Source of the DNA: Tetrapyrgos nigripes
Lineage: Eukaryota; Basidiomycota; Agaricomycetes; Agaricales; Campanellaceae
Length of the DNA: 64,000 bases
Assembly (NCBI GenBank): GCA_013368315.1
Contig: JAACJM010000171.1
Span: forward strand, 114,697 to 178,696
Direction of reading: 5' to 3'
Shown: positions 22,664-34,594 of the stretch, one piece after another
How positions within the stretch are numbered: the first letter of the stretch is position 1
Layout: each line of letters begins with the position of its first letter
Notes under the pieces: model-generated
Told to the model about the DNA's origin: nothing
Seen by the model: only the letters and a program-made list of their open reading frames with translations
Databases searched by the model: none
Made by a program: the position numbers and the translations under genes

Positions 22664-23450
22664 TCAGCGTCTAGCACTTTCTGCATTCTTGGTGAGTCCT
22701 GCCTCTGGTAGGGAATTATTAAGTTTGCAATAAATTCCAGAAAGTGAGCATTCTTTCAGTAAGCTGGGGGGGCATGGTGACCACGTCCTATTGGCTGTAT
22801 TTGCTCTTGTGCAAAATGAGCCTGATCAAAAGACATTTCTACAATGTATGAGTGCCAGATACACGAAGAGAAATAGAGATAGAGCCTGTCAAGGGGAGAA
22901 AGGACAGAAAGAAAAAAAGGGAGACAAGAAGGAAAGGAAGAAAGAAAGAGATTGTGGGAGTAAGATTTAGCTCACCGTGAAAAATGTGTTCCAGAATATT
23001 TTGGTGAAACCCCAAAAGTTATAGTTGCATTGCATCCCTGAAAAAATCAAACTCAGCAACAGCTAGTCGTCTTCACCTTTGTGCTCACCATAGTCTGTGT
23101 CCACTGTCACATCATCTGCTTCATGCCTGAAGTCTTCCAATGCGAGTTCTGCCACCAGGGGAGATCAACAAAAGAGAGTGCACTACAGCATCATATCAGC
23201 CCTATTCCAGCATGCAAACTCAAACACGATGAAAAAATGTAACACGCCTAGGAGCGCGTGACCTCAATCTCGACTAGCCAGCAGCTACGAGTAGACCTCT
23301 GTCTATTCTGAGAAATAGTGAGGTACGAAAGTACGTAGATGATGGTCGAAGGTCAAGAAAAAGATAGATTATCTAAGTATCGATAAAGAAAATTTAAGGG
23401 TAGGAAAAGATAAGATATACCTAAATGGGACAGGCCCGTTACAAAAAAGA
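22664..23450. other. Non-coding, purine-rich stretch
   Basis: No gene is supported. A run of GGGAGAAAGG/AAGAAAGAAAGAG purine sequence lies at 22860-22960. The plus strand leads into the Plavaka remnant at 23451. Confidence 0.45.
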
Positions 23451-25975
23451 ATGGCCTCCCTTTTTGCAGTGATGTCCTCACCTTATCTGCCAGTGCCCAC
23501 GCAACCAACACCTGAGTCTCAACTCGACACTGACTGGCAGCACAGTCAGCTATTTTCTCCAATGGACATGGACACCAACATGGTTATGGTAACAGATATG
23601 CCAAATGACGACAACAATAATGACATTGATGCAGAGCCTCCTCATGCACAGCCTGCCTGGGTCGAAAATGTGGTTGATGAAGATGAACCACACACAGGAT
23701 ATAGCTATGGCTACGAGGGAGCAGCTGGCATCTATCCTGGGCGGCACCATACCATTTTTGAGGAGATTTGTGATGACCAGATCTTGAAGGGACATGAGGT
23801 TTTGGGACCGTTTAGAGATGATGAGGAGTGGGAGTTTGCAAAGTGGATAATTAAGAACATTGGTCAGAACACAGTGGATGAACTCCTATGGATGCTGATG
23901 GTAAGCTTCATTCACTCAATGCCAATATGTTCCTCACCTCTGAGCAGATCTCTGGCCATGCTAAACCATTGTTTACAAACAAAAACAAATTCCTTCACAA
24001 AATTGATTCTCTGCCAGGTGTCAAATGGAAGCTGGAAGAGGTTACATGTACTGGAAATCGTACTGATGACAAAGGGAATTTTCTCATTGAAAAGCTTGAG
24101 CTTTGATATCGAGACTCAATGGAGTGTATAGCAGAGCTGATGTGCAATCCAATCTTTTGTGATGCAATGAAATATGCTCCTCAAAAGTTGTTTCTGGATC
24201 TGGAACAAGAGGTTGAGGTTGTTAATGAGATGTGGACAGGATCCTGGTGGTGGAATAGACAGGTGAGTGAACTGACTGTCTTGCTCTTACACTCTGACAT
24301 TGAAGACTTACAAATTGGCTAGAATGAAGTACCTTCTGGCAGTACTATCTCCCCAATCATCCGATCATCAGACAAAACTCAGCTATCTCAATTCTGAGGC
24401 AACAAAAGTGCTTGGCCAGTATACCTTATGATTGGAAATATATCCAAGGAAGTCTGTCATCAACCATCATCCCATGCTACTGTACTCCTTGGATATTTGC
24501 CAATTGGCAAATTCAGCTGCTACATAGACTCAGAGAACCAATTCACAAGGTACCGGCTCTTCCATCACTGTATGGGTGTCATTATCCAGTCTATTGCAGA
24601 TGCAGAGATAAATGGCATACCAATGACGTGTGCAGATGGCTTTAAACAATGAGCATACCCTATACTTGCTGCATACATTGCCAATTACCCAGAACAATGT
24701 CTTGTCAGTTGCTGTATGGAGAGTCATTGTCCTATTTGCATAGTGGATGCAAATGAACGTGGTTCAGCATCTTTGCATGACTGGCATACGGCGAGTGGCA
24801 TCCTGCAAATGATAAACACCAAATCAGCAACTTTACAGGCTGGTAGAGAGTTCCAAGCAAAGTGGAAAACTCTTGGTATCTGTTATATTCCCCAACCCTT
24901 CTGGGCCAAGCTCCATCGAGGGGACATACTTCATGGCTTTACACCTGACCTGCTCCATCAGCTTCACAAGGGTGTCTTCAAGGACCATCTGGTCAGTTGG
25001 TGCATGGCAGTTTTAGGAGACATGGAAATGGATGCGCGTTTTTCATCAATCCCAGATCACCCTGGACTATGTCATTTTAAGAATGGCATTTCACATGTAA
25101 AACAGTGGACAGGGCATGAGCACAAGGCAATGCAGAAGGTGTTTGTTGGGTTGATGGTAGATGCTGTTGCAGACCCACACGTTCTCAGGAGTGTCAAAGC
25201 TGTCATCGACTTCATTTTCCTTTCTTCCTTACACACACATACCAACAAGACCCTCAACTCCCTCCAAGAAGTTCTCCACACCTTTCCCAAGAACAAAGAC
25301 GTCTTCATCGAATTAGAAGCTCGCAATCCTGCCCACTTCAACATTCCTAAAATTTGTGCAATGCAACATTACATTGATCTCATACGCATGTTTGGCAGCG
25401 CAGACAGCTTCAATACCAAGGCTCCAGAATGACTTCACATTGACTACACAAAAGAGGCTTACCAAGCTTCCAACAAGAAAGACTATGTCATTCAAATGAC
25501 GTGTTGGCTTTCTCAACAAGAGGCTTTGGATCGGTTTACAGCATATCTGAAGTGGTATCAGGAGGGATCTTACAAGCCGAGTATTGGGACAGATCTTGAT
25601 GGTGCTGAAGGGGCTGAAGATGAATTGGAGGATCCTGGTGCACATATATTACATCCCCACAATGTCACCCAGATTATCTGTGCTGTTGCAGACCCAGACC
25701 AAGCTATTGGCCCTGTTTACTACCCTCGTAATCCTCCCAAAGCCTATCATCATACACACAAAATGCTATCCACCCACCCAATGACACTGTCATGTGATCA
25801 TAAAGTCACGCAAAAATCAGCTGGTACAGCTGCGCACAAAACCATTCAAGTCCAGTGTCACGCACCCTCCCAACCTTCCTCACAGCTGAACAGTCTATCC
25901 CTAAGGCTCAAAACTTTGTATATAGATTTAAATACATCTTTTAATTACATATGGCAAAAAAAATCGACTGTTTAA
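23451..25975 (+). pseudogene. Plavaka-family transposase remnant
   Basis: This is a plus-strand transposase of the fungal Plavaka group (CACTA-like). Visible blocks are an acidic N-terminus (23451-23880), FLHKIDSLPGVKW (24000), ECIAELMCNPIF and VNEMWTGSWWWNRQ (24120-24262), IIRSSDKTQLSQF and NISKEVCHQPSSHATVLLGY (24355-24505), ILAAYIANYPEQCLV (24660), GFTPDLLHQLHKGVFKDHL (24937-24993) and QMTCWLSQQEALDRF (25494). A likely intron lies at 24263-24321. Disabling changes are a frame break near 23885, a TGA before YRD near 24106, and TGA at 24395-24397, 24650-24652 and 25430-25432. The last three fit former CGA codons. Confidence 0.85.
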
Positions 25976-27548
25976 CAGGATTAAATAATAAAATCCCTCA
26001 ATTATTCTTTGTTTACCTGTGCACTTTGTTACAAACAATACCAACAAAACATTTCACTGCTGCTTCTTTTCATTCATTTCGTCGCCGTTGTCTATCAACT
26101 TCTTTCCATACAGTCCAGTCCCACTGTTTCCCATGTCATCTAGCCAGCCACAAACCAAAGTCTGTACCAGCTGTGCCCAATCAAGGCCACTGAGTGCTTT
26201 TGCTAGGTCAGACAATGTTGGAAAGTCGTTTAGTACTTGCACTACATGCCGCAACAAACCCAAAAGACTGAAAAAAAAGCCCAAATTGGGTGATAATGGT
26301 AAGCTTAACATATTTATTACTTATGCTAAGTACTACTTACTGAAATACTATTGCATTAAGGTACTGAATCAATGACTAGTACTGCCTCAACCCAGGATCT
26401 TCCACCACCCAATGACCCAGAGGAAGACTTGGACACATTGTTCCCAGGTCTGCCAACTGTACCTCTTGCAGACTTTGTCCACACCATTGAAAGTGTGCAG
26501 GGTATTCATTCCTTTGAAGCTCAAGTTGATCTTTCAGCTGTGCAGTTCAAGGACAATGATTTGAGGACAAAAGCAGATCATATTGTGTCTGAGGTCTGGA
26601 ATGCCACAGGTCTTTGTTTTATGTATGTTTTAACCTTCTGGTTTCTAATTTGTTTACCATCTACTAATCTTTTATCAGATATCACAAATGTTACAATCAC
26701 AAAAATACACTCTCAGCAAGAATTCAATACAGCTGTGCTCAACAAAACAGGCGTCAGCACAAGCCAGCTGCCTCTCAACAAGACAAGGGTCAGATGCACC
26801 TTTGACTGTGAAGGTTGGCTGTCCATCAAAATTTTTGAAGATGACCCCTGTGCCTGGCTTCGTCTAATGCATAAGGAGGATCATATTCTCTATGATGGCT
26901 CAGATGTACCTGCTGAGGTTCAGAAGTATGTCAAGAAAAACTTCCATATGTCTGCGAACTCAGTGAGTACTTTTATGGTTTTTTTTCAACCACCTATATC
27001 AACATGTTGATGGTCACAGTTATGGACAGAGATTCCGAAACAGTATCCCAACCCCTCATTCAAACATCCTCAAGTTGCTTCAATTGCCTCAGAAGCTCAG
27101 CGAAAGCAGTAGTGCAGGGATCCAGATGAGCTGAAGTCAGCCAAAATCATTCTTGATGAGTGTAAGGTTGGCAGCCATTCAAACTCAACTATAAAGTCTC
27201 TCTGGTCAATTCTCCCAATCAATTTACCCAGTGTTGAGGGCTATAGTGGCATTGCATTCTCACTTCCTGATGTGATGGTCAAGTTTGGAGGTAATATTTG
27301 TAAGGTAGCACTTGACTCAGCTTGTAAGTCAGATATTTGGTTTTGTATTATTCCAAGAGCTAACTTTGACTATGCCTTACATAACAGGGAATACCAATGG
27401 ATCCAGATATGAACTCTATGCACTCCTAGGGGAAGTGTATGGCTCTGGTTGTCCACTTGGATTTCTTCTCTTGCAGTCTCCCCAGTGCAGTGAAGCTGGT
27501 GCAAAGGAGAACTATATCTTTTCGTTTCTTGAACATTTCAAGTCATGG

Positions 27549-27625
27549 TATGAGTTAAACCCTTCATTTACGCTCTCTGTTAACTTTTCATTTAGATATG
27601 AGTTGAGCCCTTCATTCACACTCTC
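27549..27625 (+). repeat. 48-bp tandem duplication inside the MULE coding region
   Basis: TATGAGTTAAACCCTTCATT (27549) and TATGAGTTGAGCCCTTCATT (27597) begin two copies with a period of 48 bp. The first copy follows TGG with a GTATGAG donor-like site, and TTTCATTTAG precedes the second. The segment can be read as 16 extra codons or as a new intron. Confidence 0.75.
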
Positions 27626-29546
27626 AGACAAGGATTTGTCTGAAATAAATGCTTTTCGCAAAGCTTTTCCTGATGCAAACCATCAGCTTTGTCTTTGGCA
27701 TTGTCTATGGGCAGTCAAGCAATGACTCAGCATTCTCCGGCGACCTCCCAAGTTCTATAATGTCACTGAAGCAAGGAATGAGTTTGGAGATCCTATTAAC
27801 AAACACTTTTTTCCTGTTGGACAGGTAACAGAAGCAGATCAAGTGGTAAGTTGGGTGGCTTGTTAAATTACTCTACTGATGCATAAAATGATTAGGATTT
27901 CCCGGTGGTTGAGAGCACCATTCCAAGACTTGTCATTCGTCTGGGAGGTACTTTGCAGAACACTGCACCTCCAAAGCCACGCCTGGTGATTCAGATAAAT
28001 GGCCTCACTCAGCCTGTCCAGGATGAGAGTCCTGCATTGGATCCATCTGATGACATTTCTCCAGAACCTGATCATATCAATCAGGATGATGAGGATACCT
28101 ATACTCATGATCCTGATTTCTCAGAGTTCTTCAACGAGGATGACACAGATGATGAGTTGGGACCAGATTGGATGTTTGATGCTGATGAAAAGCCATCAAA
28201 TGATCCAAAGTATGTATTCTGTCCAGCTCCCCACTGCAAACAACTCCTCCATCTCTTCACTCGTCACTTCTGTCAACATTCTCTCCTTCCTGAGCAACTT
28301 GACATGAACTACCAGAGTGCTGACCAGATTCATCATAATGCTGTGATCAAAATGTACACCTTTTGGATTGCGGGAGGTGTGGGGCTATATGTGGACCTCA
28401 TGGTATTCACCAAAGATGTGGAAAATCTGGGCTCGTTCAACCCAAGCCAATCTTCTTTCACATCTCCAAACTACCATGAATGTTGAAAACTTTTGGAAAC
28501 AGCTCAAGTATGAGAACCTTCATCACATCATCCTCAACTCGATCAACTTGTCTGGATCTTGATTCATGAAGTTCTTCCAACTTACATTGTCTGTATCGAG
28601 GAGCTCAAATCAACATCTCATCTTGAGACTTCAAAGGCTTTATCCCCCTTCCAAAAATCATTCAAGTCTGATTGGAAGAAATTGGCAAAAAGGGTTATAG
28701 CTTTGCCCTCCAAGTATACCATGCAGCTTGATACTTGGACTTGCAATTGTGGGCAACAAAAGTACAACTCACACTGCTTGTGCAAGCACTTGGTTCAAGC
28801 AGTTGGTGAACCTGATTTGCACTTCTTCCAACAGGTATATATCTCTTTTAATTACCCTAGATGAGATTTATACTGACATTTCTGTAGGTGATTCGGTGGC
28901 GAGTACATCCATTCTATAAACATCCTCAGCTTGTTCCCAAGGGGGAGCCTCATAGGAGCTTCTCAACAGCTGAGGATGGATCATTCACTGATGGTGATGA
29001 CCAAGACTGGCTTGGTGACCATTCACAGCTGACAGGTGGTGCATGGAGAGAGTTTTCATCTGGGCTAAAGTGCTGCCGGAGCTCAGCATTCTCTAGTACA
29101 CCAACTACACGATCACCATCCCCACAATCTAGCAGGCCAATTCCACCAATCAACAATGTTGACTATGGTAGTGAAAATGAACATGAGGTAAGCATTTGAG
29201 TCCATACTGATCAAATCTTCAATTAACTTCAGTTCACAGCTTGATAAATTTGTTGAGGAAGCCCAAGTGAAGATCCATGAACTTCGCTGTGCAGCAAACA
29301 TGATTGAAGCACAGCTTCCTCACAGAAACTTCACTTGGCTCCAGTGTTGTCATAAGGCTTAACCCTTAAGTTAAGTTAAGCCTTAAGAACACCCTTAAGA
29401 TAAGCCTTAGCATCAGCCCCAACCCTTATTAACCCTTAACTACCCTTAATAATCCATGTGTACCCATGATTAATAATCAAGCTTAGTGCAAGTCGTTGAC
29501 AGACAACCTGCACTAAGGAAAAATTCCTGTCTACAACCTCCTTCGA

Positions 29547-32500
29547 CATGCCTCCTCCTCTTGGGCCCCTCTGGCAATTCTTTCACCGTAGTACTGGCAA
29601 ATCTAATTCTTCCCACAACTGAGCTTACTGTCTCAGGTGCATTCAGAAGCACTGTCCAGAAGGAGTTGCAATACAATTGGACAAAAATGGAGCGACACAT
29701 GGTTTGTCACTGGTGCGTGTCTGAACTGTATGACATTGCCTGTCTCTCATGACCTTGTAGCCCTCACACAGGTTACTAGTGTCAATGGCACCAAGTACAC
29801 TATGATGCCACACATTTTGAAGTGTCCCAATGTGTCGAAGCAGGCTAAAAAGGTTGTGCAAGAGCTCAAGTCTGGTGAGAAGGGAGAAGATGAGGGTACA
29901 GAAGCTGATGACGAGTCTGTGGATGGGGAGGGGACTTCCTCTTGACCCTTGAAGAGAAAGAAACTTGACAAAGTCAAGACATACACACAGCAGACCCTCA
30001 AACTTCCCAAGGGACCAGATATTCCATTCACAGATGAGCAAAAGAAGGCCATCAAGAAGCAATTTGGCCATGCGACTGCATCTGCAAATCTCCCATTCCA
30101 CTGGATACATGACCCTGAAGTGATCACACTTCTTCTGATGTTTTGTTCACAGGCATTGGATGTCATACCAGAGCATCGAGAGCTTGCTGGCCGGATCCTT
30201 GATGAAGCATATGAGGAGGTTGAGGAGGAACTCATTGAGACTCTCAATAAGCAGAATGTCACCATGTCATATGTATATCAATCACATTCTTTTCAAGAGG
30301 TTGACATTTTTGTACAGGACTGATGGATGGAAGGATATCTCATGCAATTCCATTGCTGGTGTCAATGTTTCTGCATCTTTCCAGGTATGTCATATGGTAT
30401 GCATTTTTATGTGAAATCTCATTGCCTGATGCATACCAGCCATATCTTATTGAGCTTCGGAAAACCAATAAGGACAAAAAGGATGCAGTATCCTTTTGTG
30501 AAGCCTACGAAGATATGATTGACTGTACCGAAGTCAAGTACAAGTGTAATGTTATTGCGTTTACAACAGATAATGATGGTGGTGGTGGTGGTGCTGGGCA
30601 TAAGTTACTTGTTAAAAAGCGACCGTGGTTGTTGGGTACTCCTTGCACTGCTCATCAGGTAAGTGCTTTGATTTCATATACTGTTGATATCACTGGTTCT
30701 TACATTTTTACAGTGCCAACTTGTTCTTGGTGATTACTTCAAAGAGAACAAGGAAGCAGCTGGTTATTCAGAGGATGCATCTGAGCTTTTAGGATGAGTT
30801 CTCAATCATTCCAAAGCTCATGACATTTTTGACCAGACACAGCTGGAGAAAAGTCCTGAGCTGAGTGAGCCACTGGCTTATATCATGGCGAATCTTACAT
30901 GCTGGACCACACATTTTTGCTCTTTTGATCGCCTTCGTGATCTCAAGGATCCTCTTCAGCATGCCGCTTTTCTCAAACGCAGAGATATTATTGCAGCGCA
31001 GGTTGGTGCAGAGAAGAACAACCGAAAGAAGCAGGAGATGGAGGACTCTGTGAATAAACAATGTGATCTCATTATGGACAACACATTCTGGAATGGCCTC
31101 GGGTCTGTTGTGGAAGATATTGAGCCAATCTGCTATGCTGTCAATATTTGCCAGACCAAGTACTACTTGTCCTTGGTGGTCTTTTCCTGCATTTTAGTCA
31201 TCATACAAAGCCTGCAGTCAGGGATGGAATGAAGAAGCAATTGGAAAAGAGGTGGAAGTCTTATGATCAGGAGTTTTTCATGTTTGCTATGGTCTTGAAT
31301 CCATTTGAATGGTTGGATCAGTTCAGAGAAGCTGCAAAGATTGGAATTTGGACTTTGCTGGAGTACTTCAAGAAGGTGAGTACTAGTTGAGACCCTGTAC
31401 TCAGGCTTATGCTTTCATTTTGATCACTAGTTTTATCAACATGTCAATTCCTGTCCTCCTCACTCAAGCCTCACAGATGAACAACTTGCTGAGTTCAACT
31501 TGGCCAAGGAAAAATCAGAGGTTGATGTTGCAAAGGCATTCATGCAGTATATGTCATGGACTGGAGACTTTCATGATTTTAAAGCCAACAAAGATACTGT
31601 TCAAAAAACTTTTGTACATTCCAGTATTTCCTGAATTCTGAATGCTTCTAGACTACTCACATCTTCTTAGGACAATGATCCCATACAATTCTGAGAGCAC
31701 TGTCTCGAGATGCCAGCAGTCTCTGAGTTAGCAGAGTTTGTGATCTTGATTTTAACAGTAGTCATAAACTCTGCCACTGATGAGCAGCTTTTCTCTAACT
31801 TGAAAATCACAAAAACTCGATTGCGCAACCGTTTGAAGCTTCCTCGCCTTCAGAAAATGACCAAGGCAAGTGTCTACATATATTCTACATGCCACCTGCA
31901 ACCGAGAATCCTAAACTACACCTTTGGATTTTAGGTTCAAGCAAAGATTCAGTCTCAACAGATGAAAGGCTGAGTTGTGGATATCCGTTCAAAGCACGTG
32001 TACAAACTCTATTAGCAGTGATCTATTGGATGACAACGATTCTATTGATACTGGAAAGAAGCCGTTCACAATTTACACTGCTTCTTGTGCAGGTTGGAGA
32101 CGGGAGCTTCAAAAATAGATGGATGAGGTTGATTGCAAGGAATTGGAGCAGTTGCAGAGAGAGGGGACTGAGGAAAGTGGTGAACTAGATGTGGATGAGA
32201 ATTCAGATATGGATGTTGATGAATCTACCAGCTCAACGGCGCAGCCTGTCAATCGCAAATGGTTACCAATCACCCTTGACAAACTTTTCTGAGTGTCACG
32301 GATCGCCATTTACCTCCCTATTCATTTCTTAACTCCATGGACTACTATTCACTTCTTAACTCCAACTACTATTCAATTCCCTCATATTCCATCATCATCT
32401 TCCTTATCTACGGTTACCATCACTTGATCTGACATGTACATCTTTTATCTCCTCCGATTCCTATCTCCATGGACATTCTCACTTATTCATTTATTCTCTA

Positions 32501-32894
32501 TTCACTTCGTTTACATATATACCAAGGGGCTTGTAACTAGTTCTTTAGTCTGTTCACTTCGTCTCCACTCCGCTCACAGTACAGTGCAGTGTCGAGCATA
32601 GTCAGCTACTCATCTGTTTCTCGCCTTACTCTCTCTCTACATCTCTCTTGTCTCATTGTAACCCGTCAATTCATCTTGTTCATCGTGTGACTTGGGTGGT
32701 TAATTGCTAAGTGACAACGTTCTTGACACGGAGGGACCCCAAAGCGACCATTGAATGACTTCATTGCTCCTCGTACACATCGCCGAGCATATAATGAAGA
32801 GGTGATGATGATGGAGCTTCTCACAGCAGAGCATTCTGATGAACCACCCAATGATGGAGAGCTTGAAGGATCTGGTGATGATTATGGCACGTAA
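29547..32894 (+). pseudogene. hAT transposase remnant
   Basis: The N-terminus (MPPPLGPLWQFF, AYCLRCI, HILKCPN) resembles a BED-type zinc finger. The middle has TDGWKDISCNSIAGVNV (30321), FTTDNDGGGGGAGHKLL and PWLLGTPCTAHQ (30557-30658), then CQLVLGDYFKEN after an intron. The dimerisation region is at 31715-31860 (INSATDEQLFSNLKITKTR). A C-terminal tail ends at 32292, is cut by a solo LTR, then continues (GGTPKRPLNDFIAPRTHRRA) to TAA at 32892. Stops lie near 29610, 29943, 30795 and 31695, and there are frame changes. It is not functional as read. Confidence 0.83.
32294..32728 (+). mobile_element. 435-bp solo gypsy LTR inside the hAT transposase
   Basis: The ends TGTCACGGATCGCC and GTTCTTGACA and the inner GTGTGACTTGGGTGGTTAAT mark a relative of the copy A-C LTR family, clearly diverged. 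The flanks CTGAG (32289-32293) and CGGAG (32729-32733) are a 5-bp target duplication with one substitution. The hAT frame rejoins across it (KLF then GGTPK). Confidence 0.85.
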
Positions 32895-32967
32895 ATTGTA
32901 CTTTCCAAAAAATCTCTGTCATTAAGCCTTAAATACCCTTACCTTAATAACCATTAATAAGTATTTA

Positions 32968-33182
32968 CAGTGGGTCAAAAAATTGTCCACATGTTTCGCA
33001 TTTTTGGAAAGATTGCCAATTTAAGCAATACTGAGTAGAGATATTAAAATGTGGTCAGTGATGGGCAGAAAGCCCTTGATAAACGCTACAATATTCTGTC
33101 TGTTTTGTCTTATTTGGCTTAAAACTCATGGAGATATGACTGATTTAAAATGGTATGTCATTTGGACAATTTTTTGACATGC
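32968..33182 (+). repeat. Left terminal inverted repeat of the Tc1 element
   Basis: This ~215-bp repeat pairs with 34380-34594. Its outer end has GTCAAAAAATTGTCCA (32974-32989) and its inner end TGGACAATTTTTTGAC (33163-33178), so each repeat is bounded by inverted copies of the same word. They are presumed transposase-binding sites. Confidence 0.9.
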
Positions 33183-33207
33183 AAGTGAAAATACAGAAAG
33201 TGCTAGC

Positions 33208-34224
33208 TCAGTACTTGGTATGCCCTCCTTTGGCCTTCAACACAGCCTCAATCCTTCTAGGCATGCTCCTGATCAATTTCTGACAATCTTCTTCTGTGAT
33301 TTCATCCCACTTTTCAGCTGCTCTGTCCCATATTTCCCAAACTCCAGAGGGTGCTGTGTCATATCCATTGAGCTTGTGTTTGAGGGTTGTCCAGAGGTGT
33401 TCAATGGGGTTCAGGTCAGGAGATTGAGCAGGCCAGCTCATGCAATGGATGTTGTTGTCTTCAAACCACTTGGTGGCCAGTTTTGACTTGTGTTTAGGAT
33501 CATTGTCTTGCTGAAAAATGGCCACCTCTGGATCAACACCCAAAATATCCATGCTCTCCAGAAGGTTGTTCTCCAAAATGTCCACATACTGCTCTGCATT
33601 CATCCTGCCCTCCACCTCTGCCATGTTTCCAACTCCTTCCCACCCCATACATCCCCACACCATGATATTTCCTCCTCCAAATTTGACTGTTTCCACCACA
33701 TTTCTCTCTCCCAAGGATTCACCCTTCCTCCCCCACACATACTGCTGTCCATCTGACCCATATTGATTGATTTTAGTCTCATCTGACCAAATAACCCTTT
33801 TCCAGTCATCCACAGTCCAGTTTCTGTACTTCTGTGCAAAGTTTAAACGAGCCTTCCTGTGAGCTGCAGTGAGTTTGGGCTTCTTCTTCGTTTTAGATGT
33901 GTCCACATCATGCCTGAGAAGGGAATTTCGAATGGTTTGGGTGGAGACAGGTTGGTCAAGGAGGGGATTGATGTTTCTGGCCACTTCTGTAGCATTTTCA
34001 GCTTTGCCAGTGTTGATTTGTTGGATAGCAGCACGTTCATCAGTGGTAGACAGCTTTCTAGGACGCCCTGCTTGATGGTTCTCCTTGTCAGGATACATCT
34101 CTTTGGCCAGAGAAGCAATCTTTGACTTGGATACCCGAGTTTTAGCAGAGATTTCCCTGGATGAAGCAGAAGTTTGGAGGAGAGAGAGGATATTGTCTTT
34201 CTGGGTGGATGTGATGGGTCTCAT
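33208..34224 (-). CDS. Tc1-like DD34E transposase (338 aa, intact)
   Basis: This transposase cuts and pastes its element at TA sites in nuclear DNA. The start is placed at 34224 (MRPITSTQKDNILSLLQ) rather than the upstream in-frame ATG at 34314. It gives 338 residues, the usual Tc1 length, and a TATA box lies about 35 bp upstream. The N-terminal paired-type helix-turn-helix covers about residues 5-60, followed by the GRPRKLS hinge and a second HTH. The catalytic triad is the D in VIWSDETKINQYG, the D in FQQDNDPKH and the E in SPDLNPIEHLW. Thirty-four residues separate the last two, so DD34E. No frameshift or stop is present and it has no introns. Confidence 0.95.
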   Translation of the reverse strand: MRPITSTQKDNILSLLQTSASSREISAKTRVSKSKIASLAKEMYPDKENHQAGRPRKLSTTDERAAIQQINTGKAENATEVARNINPLLDQPVSTQTIRNSLLRHDVDTSKTKKKPKLTAAHRKARLNFAQKYRNWTVDDWKRVIWSDETKINQYGSDGQQYVWGRKGESLGERNVVETVKFGGGNIMVWGCMGWEGVGNMAEVEGRMNAEQYVDILENNLLESMDILGVDPEVAIFQQDNDPKHKSKLATKWFEDNNIHCMSWPAQSPDLNPIEHLWTTLKHKLNGYDTAPSGVWEIWDRAAEKWDEITEEDCQKLIRSMPRRIEAVLKAKGGHTKY

Positions 34225-34256
34225 GATTTGATGAGGGCTATAGAACAACTGGATGC

Positions 34257-34268
34257 CCTTATATATGG
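34257..34268 (-). promoter_or_regulatory. TATA box of the Tc1 transposase
   Basis: On the minus strand CCATATATAAGG lies about 35 bp before the chosen ATG at 34224 and inside the right half of the element. This supports the downstream start codon. Confidence 0.6.
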
Positions 34269-34379
34269 TCCAGCTGGCAGCTATGATATCATTATGATGT
34301 AGCCATTGCATCATTGTACAACTCCACTTATGATGTCATCTATGAGACATCACATAGTTACAATACTGATTTTGAAGTG

Positions 34380-34594
34380 GCAACTCAAAAAGTTGTCCAA
34401 ATGACATACCATTTTAAATCAATCATATCTCCATGAGTTTTGAGCCAAATAGGACAAATAAAACAGATTATTGTAGCTATTATCAAGGGCGTTCTGCCCA
34501 TCACTGACCACATTTCAATATCTCTACTCAGTATTGCTTAAATTGGCAATCTTTCCAAAAATGCGAAACATGTGGACAATTTTTTGACCCACTG
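34380..34594 (-). repeat. Right terminal inverted repeat of the Tc1 element
   Basis: This is the inverted partner of 32968-33182 with scattered mismatches. For example, the inner word reads TCAAAAAGTTGTCCA here. The mismatches show the repeats have diverged slightly or were never identical. Confidence 0.9.

Larger units (their letters stand above)
32968..34594 (-). mobile_element. Intact-looking Tc1-like element, 1627 bp, TA target site
   Basis: The ends CAGTGGGTCAAAAAATTGTC are inverted at 32968 and 34594 and flanked by TA (32966-32967 and 34595-34596), the Tc1/mariner signature. The terminal inverted repeats are long, about 215 bp each. One uninterrupted transposase ORF lies inside. It is the only element in the left half without stop codons, so it is probably the most recent insertion and may be active. 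Confidence 0.95.

Noticed and set aside
29361..29460. CTTAA-rich sequence as a tandem satellite
   Set aside because: The words are irregular, occur in both orientations and lie exactly inside the hAT terminal repeat, so they are subterminal repeats of that element.
33490..34125. Several plus-strand ORFs of 68-91 codons
   Set aside because: They are antisense shadows of the intact Tc1 transposase.
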